From a bacterium (GTDB taxonomy: Bacteria > UBA9089 > JASEGY01), in assembly GCA_030019105.1 (NCBI GenBank), contig JASEGY010000221.1, positions 1-6,316 of the forward strand: a stretch of DNA of 6,316 bases, written 5' to 3'. The notes under the pieces were generated by a model. It had not been told where the DNA came from. It did no database searches and worked only from the letters and a program-made list of their open reading frames with translations. Shown here in pieces: positions 1 through 4,915 of this stretch (its first letter is position 1; each line of letters begins with the position of its first letter). The translations under genes and the position numbers were made by a program.

Positions 1-380
1 TTGCAATGCACACGAAATTATGAGAAATCTTCCTTTAATGATTTCAACGGGTTATGTTAGATGAAGATCATTTGTCAGGATCTCTGACGCTCAAAAATCA
101 AGGGTATCAGTTTGAGCATAATTTTGGTCATGGGGAGAAAAACTTGTCGGTGGTTTTTGCGCTATTAATGATGTTAGCATTTTTGGTAGATCAGGCTCAA
201 CAGCTTGGCTGTCGGCTATTTAAAGCCGTTTGGAAGAAACAAGGAAGTAAAAGAAGCCTTTGGGAGAAGATGAGAGGTTTATTTCATGATTTGGAATTTG
301 ATTCGATGGAAAATCTTTTCAAAGCCATGCTTTATGGATATACAATAGAAGGGTTAGTTATTCTTGAAGATTCATCTTAA
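1..380 (+). pseudogene. Transposase C-terminal remnant (DDE-type IS, family uncertain)
   Basis: The open frame 54-380 gives 108 residues. From about residue 13 (TLKNQGYQFEHNFGHG) they read like the C-terminal end of DDE transposases: the LKNQGY..EHNFGHGEKNLS block, a hydrophobic helix with LMMLAFLVDQ, then a basic tail (KRSLWEKMRGLF). The catalytic residues would lie further upstream, outside the window. The first dozen residues do not fit the family, where an R-W-K-I-E-N-E type stretch normally precedes LKNQGY. The same frame has a stop at 21-23 and frame 1 has one at 58-60, so the gene is frameshifted as well as cut by the window edge. I read it as a dead remnant. The family assignment (IS4-like or unclassified) is from memory of the C-terminal motif. 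It faces the sheath gene tail to tail and may be what removed the end of tssC. Confidence 0.7.
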
Positions 381-592
381 TAACTGCTGCTGGGTAGAAG
401 GCGTTAGAAACTTTGGGGCGGAATAGAAGGTCTATTTTTCAACACAGTCGCTGTTTCAACTTTAGTTTGATTGTGTGTAGTGTGGAGGGATAGGTGTGTC
501 CTTTTTAGGGATATTTTCCTATGAGCAGTCAAAATTTTGACCTGCACTTTACTATTTTTTACTCCCTAAATGTTAATAATTGAGTGAAAATT
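381..592. other. Non-coding tail of the IS remnant and junction with tssC
   Basis: No supported gene lies here. It is AT-rich and holds a perfect 14-bp palindrome, GTCAAAATTTTGAC at 528-541, inside a near-palindrome that extends to GCAG...CTGC. Such a site could be the IS end region or a bidirectional hairpin. The exact IS boundary cannot be set because the opposite end lies outside the window. TssC similarity is lost at about 680, so the foreign or decayed DNA probably runs from the left edge to about 590-680. Confidence 0.4.
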
Positions 593-1720
593 TCATAGAC
601 AAGACAAGAAATAGGGAAACGAAAAGCAAGCGGGAATTGCTGGGACATCAGGGACTTTCTCGTATTCCGGTCGAAAGATGTATTCATCAAAGGATTGGGC
701 CAGGGAGTCTTTAGAAATACTGAAGACTTCGATCCGGATATTCTCCGCCAGGCCGGCTCGGCCCGCCAGGCCGGCTCGGCCCGCCAGGCCAGCTTGGCCC
801 GCCAGGCCGGCTCGGCCCCGGAAGTCGGTCCGGTCAACGAGGAATTTCAGTCCCCGCCATGCGGATTCCAACCGGTGAAATTCAGGATGGTGAAGGATAT
901 CATTAACCTGCGCACTTAGAGTGGAATCAAGGTCAGCAATTATTGCAGCCACTGCCTGGTCATTCACCTGTTCCCCAGGCTGTTGCGGATGCGCGATGAG
1001 GGAAACCAGGATAGAACTTGGGAATGGTGTGGGCTTACTTATTGCCTCCGGCACCTCGACCATATCGAAGAGTGTGTCGAGAGCATCCTTTCTTTCTTCT
1101 GATGGTGACTGCTTAATCTTAGAGGGTTGAGAAGGCGCTCGAGACGACGGAGTCGCTACCGGCGATGCTGACAGAGCTATCTGAATTTGCTCCAGCAGCG
1201 CCGAACTGCCTCTCCACTCAGCGAGTTGTTGCTGAACCTCACACCGCGAAACCTTTCGGTCCCGCAAGCCAACCAGTAGTTGCCTGATTTTCAATAAATC
1301 CTTTAGCTCCGGCACCTGCTCAACAATAGCTTCCGGCCGAAAGGACTTGATATTCTCAAGGGACAGTTCCACAAGCAGGTCTTTGGGGGTATCAGCCAGC
1401 CGGGCCGAGCCGGCCTGGCGGGCCGAGCCGGCCTGGCGATTCGGTATCTTCAGAACAACTCGAAGCTTGAATTGTTCCATTACCTCGTTGAAATTATCTT
1501 TGTTAATCCGGGCACGCTGAAGTCTGTCAGGTGAGATTCCGGTTTGAATGTCACGTGGGGCCGAGCCGGCCTGGCGGGCCGAGCCGGCCTGGCGGGCCGA
1601 GCCGGCCTGGCAGGTCAGTTCTGACAAAACAAGCAACTTCAACGGCACAGGATATATTTGACCTTTACCGTCAAGCATCTCAATAGTAACCCGCGATTTA
1701 TTTTTATCCCCGGTTGACAT
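593..1720 (-). CDS. tssBC: TssB-TssC type VI secretion sheath fusion, TssC half truncated
   Basis: TssB and TssC (VipA/VipB) normally form heterodimers that polymerise into the contractile T6SS sheath in the cytoplasm. Residues 1-169 match TssB: VTIEMLDGKG near the start, PLKLLVL, the INKDNFNEVME block, LVELSL.NIKSFRP and PELKDLLKIRQLL. Residues 170-211 are a Ser/Pro/Lys-rich linker. Residues 212-346 match the TssC N-terminus: ALDTLFDMVEVPE, DLDSTLSAQVNDILHHPEF, LESAWRGLKFLVDRTDFR and NIRIEVFSISK. TssC is usually about 450-500 residues. Here similarity ends near residue 346 (about position 680) and a 29-residue unrelated tail follows, so the core and C-terminus are missing. The start at 1720 has GAGGTG about 6 nt upstream. 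Three blocks of an 18-bp repeat interrupt it in frame: residues 37-54, 95-106 and 302-325. A one-chain TssB-TssC is unusual; loss of a stop codon between two genes is an alternative. As it stands it is unlikely to make a working sheath. Confidence 0.85.
   Translation of the reverse strand: MSTGDKNKSRVTIEMLDGKGQIYPVPLKLLVLSELTCQAGSARQAGSARQAGSAPRDIQTGISPDRLQRARINKDNFNEVMEQFKLRVVLKIPNRQAGSARQAGSARLADTPKDLLVELSLENIKSFRPEAIVEQVPELKDLLKIRQLLVGLRDRKVSRCEVQQQLAEWRGSSALLEQIQIALSASPVATPSSRAPSQPSKIKQSPSEERKDALDTLFDMVEVPEAISKPTPFPSSILVSLIAHPQQPGEQVNDQAVAAIIADLDSTLSAQVNDILHHPEFHRLESAWRGLKFLVDRTDFRGRAGLAGQAGLAGRAGLAGRAGLAENIRIEVFSISKDSLAQSFDEYIFRPEYEKVPDVPAIPACFSFPYFLSCL
746..817. repeat. In-gene 18-bp repeat, site A (4 units) in the TssC part
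   Basis: Four tandem copies of CGCCAGGCCGGCTCGGCC lie on the plus strand at 746-763, 764-781, 782-799 and 800-817. The third carries two transitions (CCAGCTTGG instead of CCGGCTCGG). On the coding (minus) strand they read GRAGLA, GRAGLA, GQAGLA, GRAGLA in translation order with the variant second. They insert 24 residues between DFR and ENIRIEV, which are contiguous in typical TssC proteins. The 72-bp length keeps the frame. Confidence 0.95.
1403..1438. repeat. In-gene 18-bp repeat, site B (2 units) in the TssB part
   Basis: Two exact copies of GGCCGAGCCGGCCTGGCG lie on the plus strand, the opposite orientation to site A in the same gene. Translated from the minus strand they give RQAGSA twice (residues 95-106), between LKIPN and RLADTPKDL. 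The 36-bp length keeps the frame. Confidence 0.95.
1559..1612. repeat. In-gene 18-bp repeat, site C (3 units) in the TssB part
   Basis: Three copies of GGCCGAGCCGGCCTGGCG on the plus strand; the last ends CA instead of CG, which turns the first translated Arg into Cys. They encode CQAGSA, RQAGSA, RQAGSA (residues 37-54) after LLVLSELT, in the variable loop that follows the first conserved strand of TssB. The 54-bp length keeps the frame. Confidence 0.95.
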
Positions 1721-1781
1721 CTTTTCACCTCACATGCCGTAATAGGTATCTTCTCAATATTTCGGGGGGCTTTTGTCAGAG

Positions 1782-1867
1782 CCGTGTTCGTGTTCGTTGT
1801 CCGTGTTCGTAAGAAAAAGAGCAGACTCGGCAGAACCCACGGACACGGATAACGGACACGGACACGA
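1782..1867. repeat. Imperfect long hairpin built of GTGTCC/GTGTTC hexamers
   Basis: This fills most of the spacer upstream of tssBC. The left arm (1783-1811) runs as GTGTTC-type hexamers with a GTTGTCC step. The right arm (1838-1866) is its imperfect complement, with the matching GTTATCC step. Of the five arm differences, four become G-U pairs if the plus strand is transcribed, leaving one real mismatch. The loop is about 26 nt. It lies 60 bp or more upstream of the tssBC start, so it could sit in the leader or overlap the promoter. Confidence 0.8.
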
Positions 1868-1965
1868 ATTAGGTTCTACCTCATCCCTCATTTAGCTGAA
1901 CGCCTACAATATATCACAGCTTACCAGGAATGTCAATAAAAATCAAGGCTCTTACCAGGGCAATC

Positions 1966-1998
1966 AGAAACCGGGTTTCTTCAAGAAACCTGGTTTCT
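1966..1998. repeat. Pair of 15-bp palindromic units AGAAACC-N-GGTTTCT
   Basis: AGAAACCGGGTTTCT (1966-1980) and AGAAACCTGGTTTCT (1984-1998) are near-identical palindromic units starting 18 bp apart. Each can fold alone, and the pair can fold together around the TCA spacer. They resemble REP-like palindromes found in many bacterial intergenic regions. They directly adjoin the heptad element that follows. Confidence 0.75.
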
Positions 1999-2004
1999 AC
2001 CCGC

Positions 2005-2111
2005 AAAATAGGAAGTAAGAAATGGGAAATAGGAAGTACATCAAGATACTTCCATTTCCTAATTTCCCATTTTCGATTTTCGATTTGAGTGGCCGAAACG
2101 ATGAACAAGGC
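2005..2111 (-). repeat. Heptad-hairpin element, copy 1 (minus orientation)
   Basis: Read on the minus strand this starts with GGCCTTGTTCATCGTTTCGG and contains GGAAATGGGAAATTAGG, closely matching copies at 3954 and 6263. On the plus strand the left arm is in 7-bp steps (GGAAGTA, AGAAATG, GGAAATA, GGAAGTA; 2011-2038). The right arm is also in 7-bp steps (TACTTCC, ATTTCCT, AATTTCC, CATTTTC, GATTTTC; 2047-2081), with loop CATCAAGA. Its outer end abuts the stop codon (2112-2114) of the next gene. No opposite terminal repeat or target duplication was found for this copy. Confidence 0.85.
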
Positions 2112-2957
2112 CTACTTTAGCGTAATGACAAACACCTCAGCCTGGTCATCTCCCGGATGGCCGCCAAAGATTATCCTGGCCGGAAAGCCGTCAACCTTTA
2201 CGTAATAAGAATCCTCCGGTCCCAGTTTATTCTGCACAGCCCAGGCTGTGAATTCAGTCTCACCCACCTGCGCCTTCATGTCCTGAATAGGGTACTCAAG
2301 GACCGTGCGGCTGGGTATTTGACCACGAGGGCCTACCCCTTGATGAGTGATAACGGCCTCCTCACTTACTCCAAACATGATACCCATCCAATTCTCCTCA
2401 CGGGGGCCGGGCCGGCCTGGCGGGCCGAGCCGGCCTGGCGGGCCAATCTCAAACCACTGGCCAAAGTGAGGATCAGCGTGGATATTTAGTCTATATTCGG
2501 GCAATTTCACCTTTTTGGAACCAAAGGCCGCCGCAACTACTTTAGCCGGCCAACTTTGATCGGTAGTAGAAATGAACTCAACAGACTGCATAGTTGTAGG
2601 CATCGACTCTGGGACAGGGATAAAATTTAGTCCAAGACAGATAATGGGAAAAGATGCCCCGCCAGGCCGGCTCGGCCCCCGGCCCTCTCGTACCATGAAA
2701 GTAACAAGGGAAAGTCCGTATCTGTTAGACGGGCTTTCAAAATTTTCCTGGAGGCCGGCTATCAACCACATATCGACCTTTGAAATATCCAGGAGAGCTT
2801 CTCCCAGACCTTTCCAGGCTATTTTATCTAAATCATCGACCCAGTTATTACCGCTCACTTCAAGTCCATATTGGCTGAGGGTCTTTAGCACCTGGTCAGG
2901 TTTATTGCTTGATCCCTCGCCTGGCATCCAGGTAATCCAAACTTTTTTCTTAGCCAT
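2112..2957 (-). CDS. Unknown alpha/beta protein carrying two in-frame repeat insertions
   Basis: I do not recognise a family. The 281 residues have no signal peptide and no obvious membrane segment, so it is probably cytoplasmic. The first ~115 residues alternate hydrophobic strands and helices (KVWITWMPG, VDMWLIAGL, YGLSLVTFMV, FPIICLGLN), suggesting a three-layer alpha/beta fold. The second half is richer in strand-like stretches (FTAWAVQ, YYVKVDGFPARIIFGG, AEVFVITLK). The start at 2957 is supported by AAGGAGG 6 nt upstream. Residues about 91-101 (EGRGPSRPGGA) and about 173-186 (GPPGRLGPPGRPGP) are translated 18-bp repeats and are not part of the ancestral fold. It lies between the truncated sheath gene and the LysM gene on the same strand, but a terminator separates it from the latter, so a T6SS role is only a guess from proximity. 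Confidence 0.8.
   Translation of the reverse strand: MAKKKVWITWMPGEGSSNKPDQVLKTLSQYGLEVSGNNWVDDLDKIAWKGLGEALLDISKVDMWLIAGLQENFESPSNRYGLSLVTFMVREGRGPSRPGGASFPIICLGLNFIPVPESMPTTMQSVEFISTTDQSWPAKVVAAAFGSKKVKLPEYRLNIHADPHFGQWFEIGPPGRLGPPGRPGPREENWMGIMFGVSEEAVITHQGVGPRGQIPSRTVLEYPIQDMKAQVGETEFTAWAVQNKLGPEDSYYVKVDGFPARIIFGGHPGDDQAEVFVITLK
2405..2440. repeat. In-gene 18-bp repeat, site D (2 units)
   Basis: On the plus strand there is GGCCGGGCCGGCCTGGCG (2405-2422, one A-to-G change from consensus) and GGCCGAGCCGGCCTGGCG (2423-2440), then GGCC of a possible partial unit. The coding strand reads them in a third phase as GPPGRL and GPPGRP, in frame with the unknown protein. Confidence 0.95.
2660..2677. 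repeat. In-gene 18-bp repeat, site E (1 unit)
   Basis: A single exact CGCCAGGCCGGCTCGGCC on the plus strand, followed by a C/G-rich CCCGGCC. It is the opposite orientation to site D in the same gene. The coding strand reads it in a fourth phase, giving PSRPGG within residues 91-101 of the unknown protein. Confidence 0.9.
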
Positions 2958-2979
2958 GATTATCCTCCTTATCTTTCAG

Positions 2980-3021
2980 GTTGTAAGTTGTAAGTTACGC
3001 CTACAACCTACAACCTACAAC
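2980..3021. repeat. GTTGTAA / CTACAAC heptad inverted arrays
   Basis: Two GTTGTAA units (2980-2993) plus GTTACGC are followed by three CTACAAC units (3001-3021). The right array is roughly the inverse complement of the left, so the block can fold into a hairpin. It lies in the leader or promoter region of the 2957 gene and uses the same words as the larger element at 5808-5971. Confidence 0.85.
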
Positions 3022-3035
3022 CACCTACAAACAAA

Positions 3036-3067
3036 AAAAGAGGATGAGTCAAATCTCATCCTCTTTT
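3036..3067 (-). terminator. Strong intrinsic terminator of the LysM gene
   Basis: A perfect 13-bp stem (AAAAGAGGATGAG with CTCATCCTCTTTT) has a 6-nt loop (TCAAAT). In the minus direction the stem is followed by a run of seven T (complement of 3033-3039). It starts 27 nt after the LysM stop. The T/A runs on both sides could also let it work from the plus side. It means the 2957 gene needs its own promoter or read-through. Confidence 0.9.
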
Positions 3068-3094
3068 AAATCTGCTAAACTCGATTATCAAACA

Positions 3095-3832
3095 TTAATC
3101 AGCCGAGCTAAGAACAATCGCGCCGGCTGCCAGACCAAAGGCCAGGAATTGGAAGAGGTTCTTTTCCTGCCAGAAATTGGTATCCAACTCAGTTATTTTC
3201 TCTTTCTGGCTCGTCATAACTTGAGTTTGCGCAACTAATAGGGCCTCCTTTTCAGAAAGCTTCTTTTCAACAGCCACTAAGCTTTCATTTAAATAATTTG
3301 TCTTTGCCTTCAACTCTCCAAGTTGAACATAAAGGCCTTTTACCTCTGTCTCTTTATCCTTTAATTGTTTCGCCAGTTCTCCATATTCACTCTCACAACT
3401 ATCCAACCCTAATTTGAGGTTTTCTATATCTTCTTCTAATCCGGCTATCTCAGCCTCTTTCTCAGCTATGGCTACTTCCTTTTCTTTCAGGATAGCTTCA
3501 TTAGTTGATTCACAGGCAAGCAGACCGGCCTTTAGCTCATCAAGCACAGATTGCTTGATGGTAACCATCTTATCTCCCACCGGGACAGTAACCGTATTTC
3601 CCGGATAGATCCAGTGAGGGTCTTTAATGTAAGTATTCCCGTCATATTTCCACAACTTCCGCCAGGCATGAGGATTCCCCATGTGTGTTTTAGCTATGTC
3701 CCACATGGTGTCACCTTTCTTGATCGTGTAGACCATGTCTTTTGCCCATAATCCTGTTCCAAGGGGAGTGGTGATAAGACTCAGGGCTATGATTAGAGCT
3801 GCTGTTGGTTTTAGAATCCGCCGTTTTTCCAT
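3095..3832 (-). CDS. Secreted LysM protein with long coiled coil and C-terminal membrane tail
   Basis: The 245-residue protein probably binds peptidoglycan from the periplasmic side; LysM domains bind N-acetylglucosamine-containing glycans. Residues 1-30 form a signal peptide (MEKRR, then a hydrophobic core ending TGLWA). Residues 34-84 are one LysM domain (YTIKKGDTMWDIAKTHMG, ending in IYPGNTVTVP). About 92-222 is a charged heptad-rich coiled coil rich in Glu, Lys and Leu. Residues about 227-242 (FQFLAFGLAAGAIVLS) form a hydrophobic segment three residues from the end, which could be a membrane tail. The start at 3832 has GGGAGG 8 nt upstream. It has its own consensus promoter and terminator, so it is probably a single-gene transcript. 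LysM-plus-coiled-coil proteins occur in cell-envelope and contractile-injection loci; the exact role here is not shown. Confidence 0.85.
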   Translation of the reverse strand: MEKRRILKPTAALIIALSLITTPLGTGLWAKDMVYTIKKGDTMWDIAKTHMGNPHAWRKLWKYDGNTYIKDPHWIYPGNTVTVPVGDKMVTIKQSVLDELKAGLLACESTNEAILKEKEVAIAEKEAEIAGLEEDIENLKLGLDSCESEYGELAKQLKDKETEVKGLYVQLGELKAKTNYLNESLVAVEKKLSEKEALLVAQTQVMTSQKEKITELDTNFWQEKNLFQFLAFGLAAGAIVLSSAD

Positions 3833-3840
3833 AGTTGGCG

Positions 3841-3904
3841 CCTCCCTTACTTAAAGATTTATGGGCTCTCTTTATAGAGGCCCTCCTTGACCTTTACTGG
3901 TCAA
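3841..3904 (-). promoter_or_regulatory. LysM mRNA leader with two hairpins and Shine-Dalgarno
   Basis: The leader opens with a perfect 6-bp hairpin (TTGACC, loop AGTAAA, GGTCAA; 3887-3904) lying almost at the predicted 5' end. A second hairpin (GGGC, one bulged C, TCT...AGA, GCCC; 3863-3883) follows. The Shine-Dalgarno GGGAGG is at about 3841-3846. A 5'-terminal stem often stabilises bacterial mRNA; that role here is inferred. Confidence 0.6.
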
Positions 3905-3913
3905 TAATGATTT

Positions 3914-3942
3914 ATTATAGCATAAAATACAACAATTGTCAA
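3914..3942 (-). promoter_or_regulatory. Consensus sigma-70 promoter for the LysM gene
   Basis: On the minus strand TTGACA (3937-3942) and TATAAT (3914-3919) are both perfect matches to the housekeeping consensus with exactly 17 bp between them. The start of transcription is expected near 3907, giving a leader of about 75 nt. It lies just inside the repeat element that begins at 3954, so that element sits immediately upstream of the -35 box. Confidence 0.9.
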
Positions 3943-3953
3943 CTCTTTTTTTT

Positions 3954-4123
3954 GGCCTTATTCATCGTTTCGGCCACTCAAGTCGAAAATAGGAAATGGG
4001 AAATTAGGAAATGGGAAGTATCTTGATTTACTTTCTATTTCCCATTTCTTACTTCCTATTTTTAAATGGACTGTGTGGACTGTGTGGACTCTATCCCGAC
4101 TGGCCCAACCGATGAACAAGGCT
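3954..4123 (+). mobile_element. Small inverted-repeat (MITE-like) heptad element, copy 2
   Basis: The left end GCCTTATTCATCGTTTCGGC and the right end (complement GCCTTGTTCATCGGTTGGGC) are imperfect terminal inverted repeats. Inside are GGAAATGGGAAATTAGGAA-type 7-bp steps, a TCTTGAT turn, the inverse TTTCCCATTTC steps, then a nested 9-bp tandem GGACTGTGT (4068-4076, 4077-4085, partial 4086-4090). Flanks of 8 bp (a T run versus CCTGGCAT) do not match, so no target duplication survives. Positions 3954-4060 nearly repeat 2005-2111 in inverted orientation. Confidence 0.75.
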
Positions 4124-4140
4124 CCTGGCATCTACCCAAC

Positions 4141-4161
4141 CACCAGACACCAGACACCAGA
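4141..4161. repeat. Three tandem CACCAGA heptads
   Basis: CACCAGA is repeated exactly three times at 4141-4147, 4148-4154 and 4155-4161. The array ends 10 bp beyond the stop codon side of the GGDEF gene, whose last codon is at 4172. It is another 7-bp-period array, in words unrelated to the GTTGTAA or GGAAATG families. Confidence 0.9.
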
Positions 4162-4171
4162 ACACTTACAA

Positions 4172-4654
4172 TCAACTATCTTCTATCACTTTATTGATTA
4201 ATGCCTCTTTTTCTTTGCCATCCGCAGGATAAGTAGATGTCCCCGCACTCATCGTTACTTTTACTCCCAGGTCTTGCACCCTGGCAAGACAGGTGCTTTC
4301 CAGGACGACCCGCTTCATCCTTTGAGCAGCCCCTAAAGCACCATTTTCATCCGTACCTATCAGGAGGAAAAGAAAACTGCTGTCGCTATAACGGGCAATC
4401 GGCTCCTCAACTCGGGACCTCTTGATGAGCGCTTCACCAATTTCACTTAAAAACTGATCTTTCACCTCTTTTTTGTACTTATCACCCACTTGAGAAAGAT
4501 TATTCAGATTTATTCTGGCCAGAGAAAAATTCAGGTAATGCCTTTTAGAGCGACTAATCTCAGACTCCAGGATGCTGTTAAAAAAATAATCCTCTTCGTA
4601 AAGCCTGGTTACTTCATCCACAGGATGCCTGCTTCCATATTCCTCTCTTATCAT
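4172..4654 (-). CDS. Degenerate, C-terminally short GGDEF-domain protein
   Basis: GGDEF domains make cyclic di-GMP. This 160-residue protein keeps the fold pattern: a TRLYEEDYF helix (residues 16-24), LARINLNNL (45-53), ARYSDSSFLFLL (87-98) and VTMSAGTSTYP (133-143). The key residues are gone. The signature GGDEF reads SDSSF (90-94), and the metal-binding Asp of the usual D-x-D-H-F strand is Asn. The inhibitory RxxD site upstream reads RVEE (81-84). It ends at LINKVIEDS, where active members continue with an A-D-x-A-L-Y-x-A-K-x-x-G-R-N segment. It should therefore lack cyclase activity and may bind a nucleotide or protein, or be decaying. The start at 4654 has AAGGAGGTG about 5 nt upstream. 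No partner domain is present. Repeat DNA begins right after the stop, which may explain the short end. Confidence 0.8.
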   Translation of the reverse strand: MIREEYGSRHPVDEVTRLYEEDYFFNSILESEISRSKRHYLNFSLARINLNNLSQVGDKYKKEVKDQFLSEIGEALIKRSRVEEPIARYSDSSFLFLLIGTDENGALGAAQRMKRVVLESTCLARVQDLGVKVTMSAGTSTYPADGKEKEALINKVIEDS

Positions 4655-4700
4655 GCAACACCTCCTTATGTTAAGTGGAATTTAGAATCTTTGCGGTAAC

Positions 4701-4868
4701 TACTCCACGGCCTTGATCATCGTTTCGACTATTGGAGCAATTCTGTAGTGGTCGAGCTTGCTCGACATTACGGCAGAGCAAGCTCTGCAGCTACAAAGTG
4801 GCCAAAACACGGCAGAGCAAGCTCTGCAACTACAAAGTGGCCAAAACGATGATCAAGGCTTACTCCAC
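4701..4868. mobile_element. MITE-like element with 8-bp target site duplication TACTCCAC
   Basis: The element at about 4709-4860 has ends GGCCTTGATCATCGTTT and, in complement, AGCCTTGATCATCGTTT. It is flanked by the identical octamer TACTCCAC at 4701-4708 and 4861-4868, the mark of transposition. Inside are the hairpin GTCGAGCTTGCTCGAC (4751-4766) and a 39-bp tandem duplication (4771-4809 and 4810-4848) differing at two positions, each copy containing GCAGAGCAAGCTCTGC. No coding capacity is supported, so a transposase must have acted in trans. It lies in the leader of the GGDEF gene. Confidence 0.85.
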
Positions 4869-4915
4869 TATTATCTCTTTAACATAAAAAAAGGCGCTTG
4901 TCAAGGAAAAAAGCT

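Noticed and set aside
559..837. Minus-strand open frame with repeated AEPAWR
   Set aside because: It is the 18-bp repeat read in another phase inside the TssC part. The repeat is stop-free in all frames and so creates false open frames.
678..919. Plus-strand open frames with ARPARP or RQAGSA repeats
   Set aside because: Antisense shadows of the tssC repeat array; no Shine-Dalgarno and no family similarity outside the repeat.
2403..2443. Collagen-like domain (GPPGRLGPPGRP) in the unknown protein
   Set aside because: The Gly-Pro-Pro pattern is only the 18-bp repeat read in one phase and spans two units; it is not a true collagen-like stretch.
2572..3069. Plus-strand 165-codon open frame opposite the unknown gene
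   Set aside because: Antisense to a gene with a good Shine-Dalgarno; its tail is only the heptad repeats and the terminator stem.
4876..4904. Promoter for the GGDEF gene (TTGACA at 4899-4904 on the minus strand)
   Set aside because: The -35 box is perfect but the -10 at 17 bp (TAAAGA) matches only three of six bases, so support is too weak to list.
4889..4915. Terminator after the PorV-like gene
   Set aside because: There is a T run on the minus strand, but the preceding stem is only about 4 bp.
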